A DNA stretch of 64,000 bases from Tabrizicola fusiformis (GCF_013328815.1 NZ_JABUHN010000008.1:62001-126000); one strand, 5' to 3'; positions 20,700-30,017 are shown, counted from the stretch's first letter. Numbers and translations: made by a program. The notes: a model not told the origin generated them from the sequence alone.

Positions 20700-21284
20700 T
20701 CAGGGCATGAGGGAACAGCAACCTTGCAGAACGGCGGGCGCATCACCCAGGCGGTAAAGCTTGATCGCAATGCCAAAGACGCGGTCCGACATGCCATCGC
20801 TGCATTGCCCGCCAGTCAGGGTGGCGAATCCGTCCGGCAGGGCAAAAGCAGCCTCCTGCCGCCAGTCCTCTCCGGGCCAGAGCGTGGAGAGGGTGGTGAA
20901 GGCATCCCCGGCTTCGGGCGTGGAAAAGACGGCAACCCGCGTTGCCGGTTCAACCCCCAAGGACCAGAAAGGCTCGGACCCGAGGCAGCGCAGCGGCTGT
21001 GTCAGGGCAAACCATTCGGCACCCGGCTGCCGGGCGAGGAACGACAGTTTCACCCAACCCGCCCCCTCACCCGTGCTGACCAGACCCCAACCGCCCTGTT
21101 CTGCCACCACCTCGACCCCGGCGGCATCGGGCGGCAGGCTGCCAAGGATGGCGGCCCCGGCCGAAGGTTCGGCCCGGATGTTCAGAACATCGCCCGCCGC
21201 AACCCCGGTCACCCGGAAAAGACCCGGAAGACTCTCTGCACCCGCAGGGCCAGCCAGCATCAGGGCAAGGGCAATCCCCCTCAC
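20700..21284 (-). CDS. Exported SH3-domain protein
   Basis: A 194-residue protein with a signal peptide (MRGIALALMLAGPAGAESLP). Residues about 22-75 are a bacterial SH3 domain (FRVTGVAAGDVLNIRAEPS, GWGLVSTGEGAGWVKLSFL). The rest is a Cys-containing domain of unknown role that recalls COG3650-type periplasmic proteins (LRCLGSEPFWSLGVE). The GTG start overlaps the TGA of the exporter permease gene (GTGA), so the two are translationally coupled. SH3 domains of this kind often bind cell-wall peptides. Confidence 0.8.
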   Translation of the reverse strand: MRGIALALMLAGPAGAESLPGLFRVTGVAAGDVLNIRAEPSAGAAILGSLPPDAAGVEVVAEQGGWGLVSTGEGAGWVKLSFLARQPGAEWFALTQPLRCLGSEPFWSLGVEPATRVAVFSTPEAGDAFTTLSTLWPGEDWRQEAAFALPDGFATLTGGQCSDGMSDRVFGIAIKLYRLGDAPAVLQGCCSLMP

Positions 21285-22102
21285 CGCCCCGCGCTCCAGC
21301 TTGCCGAGGCGCGCTTGGCGGTGAACTGCTCGCCCATCAGGCCGACCACGACCAGCACACAGGTTACGATGATCGGGTAATTGATCGAGCTGTAATGCGG
21401 CGTGTAGTTCAGGAACATGAAGCCGCGGGTCTGGTCGATCACATGGAACAGCGGGTTCCACATGAAGAGGTGCAGAATATGCATCGGCGTGGCATTGGCG
21501 AGGAACAGCTTGCCAGAAAACACCATGTTCGCCCGCGTATAGGCCGTTGTCGCCAGACCGAAGAAATCCGGCGCCCAAGGGGTGACCGCCTTGAACACGA
21601 TGCCGATGGCGCAGCCCGAAAGCCAAGCCAGCAGATACATGCAAAGCACGCCCACCGGCTGATCAATTGAAATCGGGTTCCACAGCACATGATAGGCGAA
21701 GAGGATCACCGCCGCCGACAGGGTTTGCAGATAAAGCGCGCTGATCGCCGCCGAAGAGATCGAGACGATGGTATTCATCGGCGCGTGTTTCATCATCGAG
21801 GCGGTCGGCCCGTCAGACCGGGCGACGGCGCTGATCGACTTGGTATGCGTCATGAAGCTGAAGATGCCCGACATGATGTAAAGCATCCGGTCGCCGCGCA
21901 CCGGGGCGTTGGTGTTGCCAATCAACTGCGACAACAGGAACATGATGCCAATGCCGATCATCGACTGCAGGATCGAGGTCAGCAGCCCGATCACCGCATT
22001 GCCATGGGCCTTGCGGACATGACGGACAGATGCGTGGAAAATAAGCTCGAACAGCGCCATGGCGCGCTGAAATCCGCCCTTCCTGATCTCTGGCCGAAAC
22101 AT
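21281..22102 (-). CDS. ABC-2 type polysaccharide exporter permease (KpsM/CtrC-like)
   Basis: A 273-residue integral membrane protein with about six helices, for example AVIGLLTSILQSMIGIGIMF and YPIIVTCVLVVVGLMG. The layout and the motif MVFSGKLFLANATPMHILHL fit permeases of ABC transporters that export capsule, O-antigen or teichoic-type polymers. No ATPase (KpsT-like) is next to it, so the partner must be encoded elsewhere. It is divergent from the cysQ-kdsB-glycosyltransferase cluster, with 131 bases between. The start follows AGAGGAAGAG. Confidence 0.85.
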   Translation of the reverse strand: MFRPEIRKGGFQRAMALFELIFHASVRHVRKAHGNAVIGLLTSILQSMIGIGIMFLLSQLIGNTNAPVRGDRMLYIMSGIFSFMTHTKSISAVARSDGPTASMMKHAPMNTIVSISSAAISALYLQTLSAAVILFAYHVLWNPISIDQPVGVLCMYLLAWLSGCAIGIVFKAVTPWAPDFFGLATTAYTRANMVFSGKLFLANATPMHILHLFMWNPLFHVIDQTRGFMFLNYTPHYSSINYPIIVTCVLVVVGLMGEQFTAKRASASWSAGR

Positions 22103-22233
22103 CCGCTCTTCCTCTGCCGCGCCTCTGGATCTTATGCACCGGGAAATCTTGCCGTTCCCTTTCCAAGCGAGGATAAGATGGAAGCTGGATTTAATCAACG
22201 TTGCGGGCCGCCGGCCCCGCCATGGGAGCGTTT

Positions 22234-23010
22234 ATGGATTTCGACCGCCTGATTCCCGTCATCCGCCAACTGGCCCTCGACGCCGGGGCGCGCATCATGG
22301 AGGTCTATAACGGCCCCGATTTCGCCGTGAAGTCCAAGGATGACAGCAGCCCCGTGACCGAGGCGGACGAGGCGGCGGATGCGATCATCTCGGCAGGGCT
22401 GCGCGCCGCGTTTCCCGATGTCGTTCTGATCACCGAAGAACAGGCGGCCAGCCACGCCCTGACGGCGCAGACCTTTCTGATCGTCGATCCGCTGGATGGC
22501 ACCAAGGAATTCGTGCAGCGCCGTGGCGATTTCACAGTGAACATCGCCTATGTGCAGGACGGCGTGCCGGTTCGGGGCGTGGTCTATGCGCCTGCGCAGG
22601 GGCGGCTGTTCTACACCCGCGCCGATGGTGTGGCGGTTGAGGAACTGGCCGATGGCACCCTGCGCCGGATTGGGGTTTCCAGCCCCGACAATGCCGCGCT
22701 GATGGTGGTGGCCTCGAAAAGCCACCGCGATCAGGCGACGGATGACTACATCGGCAAGTATGCCGTGAAGGACATGAAATCGGCGGGCAGCAGCCTGAAA
22801 TTCTGCCTTGTCGCCACGGGCGAGGCCGATCTTTACCCCCGCCTTGGCCGCACCATGGAATGGGACACCGCCGCAGGCGATGCCGTGCTGCGCGGCGCGG
22901 GCGGCCATGTGGTGCGCTTTGACGACCATACGCCGCTGGCCTATGGCAAGGCGGGCTGGGACAACCCGTTCTTCATCGCCTATGCGCCCGGAGTGACCTT
23001 GCAGAAATGA
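22234..23010 (+). CDS. cysQ: 3'(2'),5'-bisphosphate nucleotidase CysQ
   Basis: A 258-residue member of the inositol-phosphatase-like family. The metal and substrate motifs are present: ITEEQA, VDPLDGTKEF and EWDTAAGDAV. CysQ converts PAP, the by-product of PAPS-dependent reactions, to AMP, and can limit PAPS. Its position at the head of a glycan cluster that ends in a sulfotransferase suggests PAP recycling for sulfation. The start at 22234 follows GGGAG; an alternative Met lies 12 bases earlier. The stop overlaps the kdsB start (ATGA). Confidence 0.95.
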   Translation: MDFDRLIPVIRQLALDAGARIMEVYNGPDFAVKSKDDSSPVTEADEAADAIISAGLRAAFPDVVLITEEQAASHALTAQTFLIVDPLDGTKEFVQRRGDFTVNIAYVQDGVPVRGVVYAPAQGRLFYTRADGVAVEELADGTLRRIGVSSPDNAALMVVASKSHRDQATDDYIGKYAVKDMKSAGSSLKFCLVATGEADLYPRLGRTMEWDTAAGDAVLRGAGGHVVRFDDHTPLAYGKAGWDNPFFIAYAPGVTLQK

Positions 23011-23795
23011 GCGTCCTTATCGCCATCCCCGCCCGCTATGCCAGCACCCGCTATCCGGGCAAGCCCTTGGTTTCGCTCAAAGGCCCCGATGGCGACAAGA
23101 CCCTGATCCGGCGAAGCTGGGAGGCGGCGGTTGCGGTGAAGGGCGTGGACCGCGTGGTGGTGGCCACCGATGACGCCCGCATTGCCGATCATGCAACGGG
23201 CTTTGGCGCCGAGGTGGTGATGACCTCCTCCACCTGCCAGAACGGAACCGAGCGTTGTGCCGAAGTGGCGGCCCTTCTGCCCGGCTTCGACGTGGTGGTG
23301 AACCTGCAAGGCGATGCGCCGCTGACGCCCGCCTGGTTCGTCGAGGGGCTGGTGGCGGGCCTTCTGGCCGACCCCGAGGCGGATATCGCAACCCCGGTGC
23401 TGCGCTGTGACGGGCGGGCTGTGGCCGGCTTTTTGGCCGACCGCCGCGCGGGCCGGGTCGGCGGCACAACGGCGGTGTTCGGCGCCGGGGGCCGCGCGCT
23501 CTACTTTTCCAAGGAAGTGATCCCCTATACCGGCAAGACCTATGCTGACGAGGAACCGACCCCGGTGTTTCACCATGTCGGCGTCTATGCCTATCGCCCT
23601 GCCGCGCTGCGGGCCTATCCCGGCTGGCCCGTCGGCCCGCTGGAAACGCTTGAAGGGCTGGAGCAGCTTCGGTTTCTGGAAAACGGCCGCAAAGTGCTGT
23701 GCGTCGAGGTTCAGGCGCAAGGCCGCCAGTTCTGGGAATTGAACAACCCCAGCGACGTTCCGGTGATCGAGGCGATGATGGCCGCGATGGGATGA
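23007..23795 (+). CDS. kdsB: 3-deoxy-manno-octulosonate cytidylyltransferase (CMP-Kdo synthetase)
   Basis: A 262-residue enzyme that activates Kdo with CTP for transfer into lipopolysaccharide or Kdo-linked capsule. The signature IPARYASTRYPGKPL opens the protein, and VVNLQGDAPL and VGVYAYRPAAL follow as usual. It overlaps cysQ and the next glycosyltransferase by 4 bases each (ATGA), which indicates a tight operon. KdsD, for the first Kdo precursor step, is encoded on the other strand near 35 kb. Confidence 0.96.
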   Translation: MSVLIAIPARYASTRYPGKPLVSLKGPDGDKTLIRRSWEAAVAVKGVDRVVVATDDARIADHATGFGAEVVMTSSTCQNGTERCAEVAALLPGFDVVVNLQGDAPLTPAWFVEGLVAGLLADPEADIATPVLRCDGRAVAGFLADRRAGRVGGTTAVFGAGGRALYFSKEVIPYTGKTYADEEPTPVFHHVGVYAYRPAALRAYPGWPVGPLETLEGLEQLRFLENGRKVLCVEVQAQGRQFWELNNPSDVPVIEAMMAAMG

Positions 23796-25009
23796 CTCCG
23801 CCCGTCGCCAGCGTGATCGTGGTCAGCCGCCACCGCGCGGCGGCGCTGCATTGCTGTCTGGTGGCGCTGGCCCAACAGGACCACCCGAATTTTGAGGTGA
23901 TCGTGGTGGCAGACCCCGGTGGTATCGCCGCCGCCCGTGCCACCGGGCTGGCCCTGCGGCTGGTGCCGTTCGACCAGCCCAACATCTCGGCGGCGCGCAA
24001 TGCCGGGCTGGCACTGGCCGCCGCGCCGGTTGTGGCCTTCATCGACGACGATGCCACGGCGGAACCGACATGGCTGTCGCGGCTGACGGCGCCGTTTCAC
24101 GATCCGCAGATCGGTGCCGCCACCGGCTTTGTCCGGGGGCGCAACGGCATCTCGCGGCAATGGGGCGCAGCTTGGGTGGACGGCGAGGGACAGGACCATC
24201 CGTTCGAGCTGGCCGAGACGGGCGGTGTCTTTGCCCCCGAAGCGGGCCGCGTGATCAAGACCCAAGGCACCAATTGCGCCTTTCGCCGCGATCCCCTGCT
24301 GGCCATCGGCGGTTTTGACCCGGCCTTCCGGTTTTATCTGGATGAGGTGGATGTGAACCTGCGGCTGCAGGCGGTGACGGCGGTGGTGCCGCTCGCGCAG
24401 TTGGTGCATGGCTTTGCCGAAAGTGCCCGGCGCCGGGCCGATCGGGTGCCCTTGTCGCTGCATGATATCGGCGCTTCGACGCAATGTCTGTTGCGCCGTC
24501 ATCAGCCCCAACCGACAGCGGCGGCCATCGCCGCCCTGATTGCGGGCCAGAAGGCGCGCATCGCCGCGCTGCGGGCCGCCCGGCGGATCACGGCGGCCGA
24601 AGCCACGGCGCTGCTGCAAAGCCTGATGGACGGGCTGCATGACGGCGGCAGGCGCCCCTTGCCACCCCTGCCGCCCATCCCGCCCGCCACCGGCTTTGCC
24701 CCGCTGCCCGGAACCGGGCCGCGCCCCGGGCTGGTTCTGACCGGGCGCTTCTGGCAACGCCGCGGCCTGTTGGCCCGCGCGGGTCAGGCGGCCAGGGCCG
24801 GCGCCATCGTGACGGTGCTGTGCCTGTCCCCAACCGCCAGACCGCATCGCCTGACGCTGACCGCTTCGGGGGTCTGGCTGCAGGAGGGGGGGCTGTTCGG
24901 GCGCTCGGACCGGCGCGGCCCCCGCTTCCGGCTGGTCCGGTTCGGCACCCGCATCGCACAGGAACTGGGCTGGTTGGCAAAATGTCGCCCGATATCAGGT
25001 TCTTCCTGA
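23792..25009 (+). CDS. Family 2 glycosyltransferase
   Basis: A 405-residue GT-A type enzyme. It opens with ASVIVVSRHRAAALHCCL and has FIDDDATAEPTW (the DxD metal site) and FRFYLDEVDVNLRLQ (acceptor/base region). The last 130 residues form an extra domain rich in Ala, Pro and Arg (LPPLPPIPPATGFAPLPG) of unknown role. No membrane helix. The donor sugar cannot be read from sequence. It is coupled to kdsB by an ATGA overlap. Confidence 0.88.
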   Translation: MTPPVASVIVVSRHRAAALHCCLVALAQQDHPNFEVIVVADPGGIAAARATGLALRLVPFDQPNISAARNAGLALAAAPVVAFIDDDATAEPTWLSRLTAPFHDPQIGAATGFVRGRNGISRQWGAAWVDGEGQDHPFELAETGGVFAPEAGRVIKTQGTNCAFRRDPLLAIGGFDPAFRFYLDEVDVNLRLQAVTAVVPLAQLVHGFAESARRRADRVPLSLHDIGASTQCLLRRHQPQPTAAAIAALIAGQKARIAALRAARRITAAEATALLQSLMDGLHDGGRRPLPPLPPIPPATGFAPLPGTGPRPGLVLTGRFWQRRGLLARAGQAARAGAIVTVLCLSPTARPHRLTLTASGVWLQEGGLFGRSDRRGPRFRLVRFGTRIAQELGWLAKCRPISGSS

Positions 25010-25100
25010 CGCAATTGGACGAAAACGCCTGAAACTCCCCCTCCGCAATGGGATTGTTCTATGCTATTGGCTGTGCATTGACGGGCAAAGCGCAACGCAT

Positions 25101-25137
25101 GTTGCCAGCCGGCAGCCCGCCTCCCCGCCCTGGCAAC
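25101..25137 (+). other. Inverted repeat / stem-loop before galU
   Basis: GTTGCCAG (25101-25108) and CTGGCAAC (25130-25137) form a perfect 8-bp stem with a 21-base loop, extendable by GCA/TGC across a small internal loop. It lies 44 bases before the galU ATG. It could be a leader hairpin, a weak terminator of the preceding gene, or an operator. Confidence 0.35.
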
Positions 25138-25180
25138 CGTGCCAGAGCGCAAATCAATTGAGCAGTTCGAGAGCAAGCGA

Positions 25181-26074
25181 ATGAGCAAAAGGAAAGTGAC
25201 GAAGGCTATCTTCCCGGTCGCAGGACTGGGAACGCGCTTTCTTCCCGCCACCAAATCGATTCCCAAGGAAATCATGACGCTGGTTGACCGCCCGCTGATC
25301 CAATATGCGATCGACGAGGCCCGCGCCGCCGGCATCAAGGAATTCATCTTCGTCACCTCGCGCGGGAAATCCGCGCTGGAGGATTACTTTGACCGCGCGC
25401 CCGAGCTGGAATCCTCGCTCAAGAAAGCCGGGAAAGAGCAGTTGCTGGATATCCTCAAGGATACCAACATGGATTCGGGCGCCATCGCCTATCTGCGTCA
25501 GGACCGCCCGCTTGGCCTTGGCCATGCCGTCTGGTGTGCCCGCCGGATGATCGGGAACGAGCCTTTTGCCGTTCTGCTGCCCGATGATGTGATCGCGGCC
25601 GAAAAGCCCTGCCTGCAACAAATGGTCGAAGCCTATGAGCAGACCGGCGGCAACATGGTCGCCGCGATGGAGGTTCCGCCGGAAAAGGCCAGCGCCTATG
25701 GCGTTCTGGACATCGGCGAGGACATGGGCTCGATCGTCAAGGCCAAGGGCATGGTCGAAAAGCCCAAGGCGGAAGAGGCCCCGTCGAACCTTGCGGTGAT
25801 CGGGCGCTATATCCTGTCGCCCAAGGTGATGACCAACCTCAACAAGATGAAGCATGGCGCGGGCGGCGAGATTCAACTGACCGACGCCATTGCCGAAGAG
25901 GTCGCCAACGGCGAGGTCTATGGCTTCCGCTTCCGGGGGCAGCGCTATGACTGCGGCTCGAAGGCGGGGTTCCTGCAGGCGACCGTGGCCTTTGGCCTTG
26001 CCCGGCCCGACCTGCGGGACGAGTTCAACGCCTATCTGCATGACATGGTGGCGCTGCAAAAGGCGGCGCAGTAA
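25181..26074 (+). CDS. galU: UTP-glucose-1-phosphate uridylyltransferase
   Basis: A 297-residue nucleotidyltransferase making UDP-glucose, a donor for exopolysaccharide, capsule and LPS core. The opening KAIFPVAGLGTRFLPATKS and PKEIMTLVDRPLIQYAIDEA are diagnostic. The start at 25181 is preferred because the conserved fold starts at once; a GTG 42 bases upstream would add an unconserved leader. A 171-base gap before it suggests its own promoter inside the glycan cluster. Confidence 0.97.
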   Translation: MSKRKVTKAIFPVAGLGTRFLPATKSIPKEIMTLVDRPLIQYAIDEARAAGIKEFIFVTSRGKSALEDYFDRAPELESSLKKAGKEQLLDILKDTNMDSGAIAYLRQDRPLGLGHAVWCARRMIGNEPFAVLLPDDVIAAEKPCLQQMVEAYEQTGGNMVAAMEVPPEKASAYGVLDIGEDMGSIVKAKGMVEKPKAEEAPSNLAVIGRYILSPKVMTNLNKMKHGAGGEIQLTDAIAEEVANGEVYGFRFRGQRYDCGSKAGFLQATVAFGLARPDLRDEFNAYLHDMVALQKAAQ

Positions 26075-26076
26075 CG

Positions 26077-27258
26077 GTGCCTGCCACCCGGCTTCTGGAC
26101 CTGACGCGACTGGTGTCGCGTCTGGGCCGGGGGCCGATGACCGGCATCGACCGGGTCGAGGCACAGTGGCTGACCCATCTGGTGAACGGGGAAAAGCCCG
26201 CCTTTGCGCTGATCCGCAGCGCGGCGGGCTTTTTGCTGCTGGATCGGGCTGGAATGGCGCGGCTTCTGGACAGCGCGCTGCCCGCGCGGGGGGATATCCT
26301 GTCGCGGTTGGGCCATCGCCGTGACCCGCTGCGCGCCCGGGCCGAGACGCTGGCGCGGCGGCTGTCGCTGGCGCGCTGCCTGCCGAGCGGGCTGGCGCGG
26401 ATGCTGCGGCGGCACCTGCCGCAGGGCGGGGTCTATCTGAATGTCGGGCACAGTAACCTGTCGGACCGCAGCCTTGCGGCGATCCGGGCGGCAGGGATGC
26501 GGGTAATGGTAATGATCCACGACACCATCCCGCTGGACCATCCGCATCTGGCCCGCGCCGATACCGTGGAACCATTCCGGCGCAAACTGGCCGCCGTCGC
26601 CACCCATGCCGACCGGGTGCTTCACCTCACTGAAGACACCCGAACCCGGACGGAAGCGCAACTGGCCCGGCTGGGCCGGATACCGCCGGGCATCGTGGCG
26701 CCGATCGGTGTGCGTGTGGCCGCGCCCGCGCCCCTGCCCCCCGGGCTGCACCCGGTTGCCCCGTGGTTCGTCGCCCTGGGCACGATCGAGCCGCGCAAGA
26801 ACCTTGGCCTGCTGCTGGACGCCTGGGACCGGCTGGACCCGGCACCACAGCTTTACATCATCGGCAACCGGGGCTGGGCCGACGCGGGGCTGCTGGCCCG
26901 GCTGGATGCGCTGCCGTCGGATGGGCCGGTGCGCGTGCTGTCCGGGCTGCCGGACGGGTCGGTCACAACGCTGCTTTCAGGCGCGCGGGCCCTGCTGTTT
27001 CCCAGCCTTGCCGAGGGGTTCGGCCTGCCGCCGCTGGAGGCCGCCGCCCTTGGCGCCCCCGTCATCGCAGGGGAACTTGCCGTCACGCGCGAACTTCTGG
27101 GCGACTATCCGGTTTACCTGCCCCTTGGGGACAGTTACTCTTGGGCAGAAACAATCGCAAGGAAGGCGGCCGAACCGCCGGGTGAAGGCGTGCAGGGGTG
27201 TGGGGTGCGGATTCCCCGTTGGGAAGATCATTTCAAGATCGTCTTAAGCGTTGCATGA
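26077..27258 (+). CDS. Family 1/4 (GT-B) glycosyltransferase
   Basis: A 393-residue enzyme that starts with GTG two bases after galU. The C-terminal half carries the retaining GT4 core: FVALGTIEPRKNLGLLLDAW, then FPSLAEGFGLPPLEAAALG with the E-x7-E pair. The N-terminal half has MIHDTIPLDHP, common in this group. It is preceded by a Ser/Arg-rich opening and lacks membrane helices. Substrate unknown; its position right after galU makes glucose a plausible donor sugar, which is inference. Confidence 0.88.
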   Translation: MPATRLLDLTRLVSRLGRGPMTGIDRVEAQWLTHLVNGEKPAFALIRSAAGFLLLDRAGMARLLDSALPARGDILSRLGHRRDPLRARAETLARRLSLARCLPSGLARMLRRHLPQGGVYLNVGHSNLSDRSLAAIRAAGMRVMVMIHDTIPLDHPHLARADTVEPFRRKLAAVATHADRVLHLTEDTRTRTEAQLARLGRIPPGIVAPIGVRVAAPAPLPPGLHPVAPWFVALGTIEPRKNLGLLLDAWDRLDPAPQLYIIGNRGWADAGLLARLDALPSDGPVRVLSGLPDGSVTTLLSGARALLFPSLAEGFGLPPLEAAALGAPVIAGELAVTRELLGDYPVYLPLGDSYSWAETIARKAAEPPGEGVQGCGVRIPRWEDHFKIVLSVA

Positions 27259-27303
27259 TACTTCGGACCGGATGGGAACGGCCGCAACCGGAAGAGCAGG
27301 GAT

Positions 27304-28314
27304 TTGAGCGTTTTCTCGCGGTATATGTTGCGACTTGCCCGCAAACGGTGGCGGATCCGCGCTTTCCGCAAGCGGCGGGAACTGCGCCCGGTGACAGACC
27401 GGACCAATCTGATCCGCGGCGATCAGCTTTTGGTTTTCACCACCTTCCGCAACGAACGGGTCCGCCTGCCGCATTTCCTGCGCTACTACCGCGATATGGG
27501 CATCAACCATTTTCTTATGGTGGACAATGACAGCGACGATGGCGGGCGCGAATACCTTGCCGAACAGCCCGATGTCTCGCTCTGGACCACACCGGCCAGC
27601 TACAAAAGGTCGCGCTTCGGGGTGGACTGGCTGAACTGGCTGCAAATGAAATACGGCCATGGCCGCTGGTGCCTTGTTGTCGATCCCGACGAATTCTTTG
27701 TCTATCCGTTCTGCGACACCCGCCCACTGCGGGCGCTGACCGACTGGCTGGATGCCTCGTCGATCAAGTCGTTTTCGGCGATGCTCTTGGACATGTATCC
27801 CAAGGGGCCGTTCGATGCGCTGCCCTACAACGAAGGGCAAGACCCGTTCGAGATTGCCCCCTGGTTCGACAGCGGGAATTACACCATCACCCGCAACCAC
27901 AAATACGGCAACCTGTGGATTCAGGGCGGGCCGCGAATGCGGATGTTCTTTGCCGATGCGCCCGAACGGGCGCCGGCGCTGAACAAGATTCCGCTGGTCA
28001 AATGGCACCGCGATTATGCCTATGTCAGCTCGACCCACATGCTTTTGCCGCGCGGCCTGAACCAGACCTATGACGAATGGGGCGGGGAAAAAGCGTCGGG
28101 CGTTCTGCTACATGCCAAATTCCTCGACACCTTCGCGCGCAAGGCCGAAGAGGAGATGGAGCGCAAACAGCACTACGCCAACAGCCACGAATACCGCGCC
28201 TATCGACTTGCCACCGCGGTGGAACCCGATCTCTGGTGCAAGTGGAGCGAGAAATACATCAACTGGCGCCAGCTTGAGATTCTCGGCCTCATGTCCAAGG
28301 GGAACTGGGCATGA
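27304..28314 (+). CDS. Glycosyltransferase family 2-type protein (Glyco_tranf_2_4-like)
   Basis: A 336-residue protein with VFTTFRNERVRLPHFLRYY, then FLMVDNDSDDGG and VVDPDEFFVYPF, which match the DUF23/Glyco_tranf_2_4 group of GT-A enzymes. The TTG start at 27304 follows AGCAGGGA; an ATG at 27325 is a weaker alternative. The stop overlaps the next start (ATGA), so it is coupled to the GT14-like gene. The substrate is unknown. Confidence 0.82.
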   Translation: MSVFSRYMLRLARKRWRIRAFRKRRELRPVTDRTNLIRGDQLLVFTTFRNERVRLPHFLRYYRDMGINHFLMVDNDSDDGGREYLAEQPDVSLWTTPASYKRSRFGVDWLNWLQMKYGHGRWCLVVDPDEFFVYPFCDTRPLRALTDWLDASSIKSFSAMLLDMYPKGPFDALPYNEGQDPFEIAPWFDSGNYTITRNHKYGNLWIQGGPRMRMFFADAPERAPALNKIPLVKWHRDYAYVSSTHMLLPRGLNQTYDEWGGEKASGVLLHAKFLDTFARKAEEEMERKQHYANSHEYRAYRLATAVEPDLWCKWSEKYINWRQLEILGLMSKGNWA

Positions 28315-30014
28315 AAAGCGGCACGCTGGGCTTTGTGATGCTGTGCCACACCGCGCTGGACCGCGCGGCGCAGGTGGCGCGTCACTGGGCCGAGCGGGAT
28401 TGCCCGGTGGTGATCCATGTGGACAAGCGGGTGAAGCGGCGGGCGCATGACGGGCTGGTCAAGGCGCTGGGGGATCTGAAGAACGTGCGCTTCTCGGGGC
28501 GGCACGCCTGCGAATGGGGCACATGGGGCCTTGTGGCCGCCACGCAGGAAGCGTCCGAACTGATCCTGCGCGACTTTCCGGGGGTGCGGCATGTCTATCT
28601 TGCCTCCGGCTCTTGCCTGCCGCTGCGCCCGGTCGAAGAGTTGGTGCGCTATCTCGACGAACGGCCCAAGACCGATTTCATCGAAAGCGTGACCACCGAG
28701 GATGTGGGCTGGACCATCGGCGGGCTGGATGTCGAACGCTTCACCCTGCGCTTTCCGTTCAGTTGGCGCCGGCAACGGCGGCTGTTTGACGGTTACGTTC
28801 GCCTGCAGCGCCGCCTTGGCTTTCGCCGCCGCATTCCCACCGGCATCGTGCCGCATCTGGGCAGCCAGTGGTGGTGCCTGACGCGGCGCACCCTGTCGGC
28901 CATTCTGGACAACCCCGACCGCGAGGAAACCGATGCCTATTTTCGCCGGGTCTGGATCCCCGACGAAAGCTATTTCCAGACGCTGGTGCGGCAGGTGTCG
29001 GGCAATGTCGAAAGCCGCTCTCTTACCCTGTCCAAGTTCGATTTTCAGGGCAAGCCGCATATCTTCTATGACGATCACCTGCAAATCCTGCGGCGGTCCG
29101 ATTGCTTTGTCGCGCGCAAGATCTGGCCGCACGCCGACAAGCTTTACCGCACCTTCCTGACCGACGACCACGCCAGCCAGACTGCCGAGCCTAACCCGGG
29201 CAAGATCGACCGCCTGTTCGCCAAGGCGATCGAACGGCGGACCAAGGGGCGCGCGGGGCTTTACATGCAGTCGCGCCATCCGAACGAGAATTGGGAAAAC
29301 GGCCGCACCGCCGCGCCCTATTCGGTGTTCGAAGGCTTTGCCGATGTGTTCGAGAATTTTGAACTCTGGATGAGCAAGACCACCGGCACCCGGGTTCACG
29401 GCCATCTTTTCGCCCCGGGCAAGGTGGAATTCGCCGGTGGCGAGGCGGTCTATAACGGTGCGTTGTCCGACAATGCGATGCTGCGCGACTATAACCCGAA
29501 AAGCTTTCTGACCAATCTTCTGTGGAACACCCGGGGGGAGCGTCAGTGCTTTCAGCATGGCCCGGGCGATCTGCAGGCGCTGAACTGGTTCATGGCGGGC
29601 GATCCGAATGCGCAGATCTCGGTGATCTCGGGGGCATGGGCCATTCCGCTGTTCCGCTCGAACCGCAATTTCGGCGACATCCGCCGCGACGCCGCCGAGT
29701 TGCAGAAGATCGAGGCAGAGTTTCTGAATATCCTGCGCAGCCCCTGGGTCAAGGCGCGGGTCCGCACCTGGACGCTGGCCGAGTTTGTCGAGAACCCGAT
29801 GGAGCCGTTGCAGACCATCGTTGACGAAATCAGCCCGCGCTCGATGCGGCGGCTGACCGAGGTGCCGCGGCTGACCGACCTGACCGGCTTTGGCCAATTC
29901 CTGCAAAACCTGCGCAATCAGGGAATGCAGCCGGTGCTGATGGGCGATTTCCCCGCCACGGGCGAATTGCGCCCAAGCAATCCGCGGCGTGGCCGCCCCT
30001 ATCTGGTAAAGTGA
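28311..30014 (+). CDS. GT14-like (beta-1,6-GlcNAc transferase type) protein with extra C-terminal domain
   Basis: A 567-residue protein. The N-terminal 270 residues match the Branch/GT14 family (FVMLCHTALDRAAQVARHW, VVIHVDKRVKRRAH, HVYLASGSCLPLRPVEELV, GSQWWCLTRRTL, WIPDESYFQTLV). Residues about 280-567 form a second domain found, from memory, in Rhodobacterales proteins of this type (DUF5927/5928), with no known fold from sequence. It begins inside the stop of the previous gene and ends 3 bases before the sulfotransferase. Confidence 0.82.
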   Translation: MKSGTLGFVMLCHTALDRAAQVARHWAERDCPVVIHVDKRVKRRAHDGLVKALGDLKNVRFSGRHACEWGTWGLVAATQEASELILRDFPGVRHVYLASGSCLPLRPVEELVRYLDERPKTDFIESVTTEDVGWTIGGLDVERFTLRFPFSWRRQRRLFDGYVRLQRRLGFRRRIPTGIVPHLGSQWWCLTRRTLSAILDNPDREETDAYFRRVWIPDESYFQTLVRQVSGNVESRSLTLSKFDFQGKPHIFYDDHLQILRRSDCFVARKIWPHADKLYRTFLTDDHASQTAEPNPGKIDRLFAKAIERRTKGRAGLYMQSRHPNENWENGRTAAPYSVFEGFADVFENFELWMSKTTGTRVHGHLFAPGKVEFAGGEAVYNGALSDNAMLRDYNPKSFLTNLLWNTRGERQCFQHGPGDLQALNWFMAGDPNAQISVISGAWAIPLFRSNRNFGDIRRDAAELQKIEAEFLNILRSPWVKARVRTWTLAEFVENPMEPLQTIVDEISPRSMRRLTEVPRLTDLTGFGQFLQNLRNQGMQPVLMGDFPATGELRPSNPRRGRPYLVK

Positions 30015-30017
30015 TCC

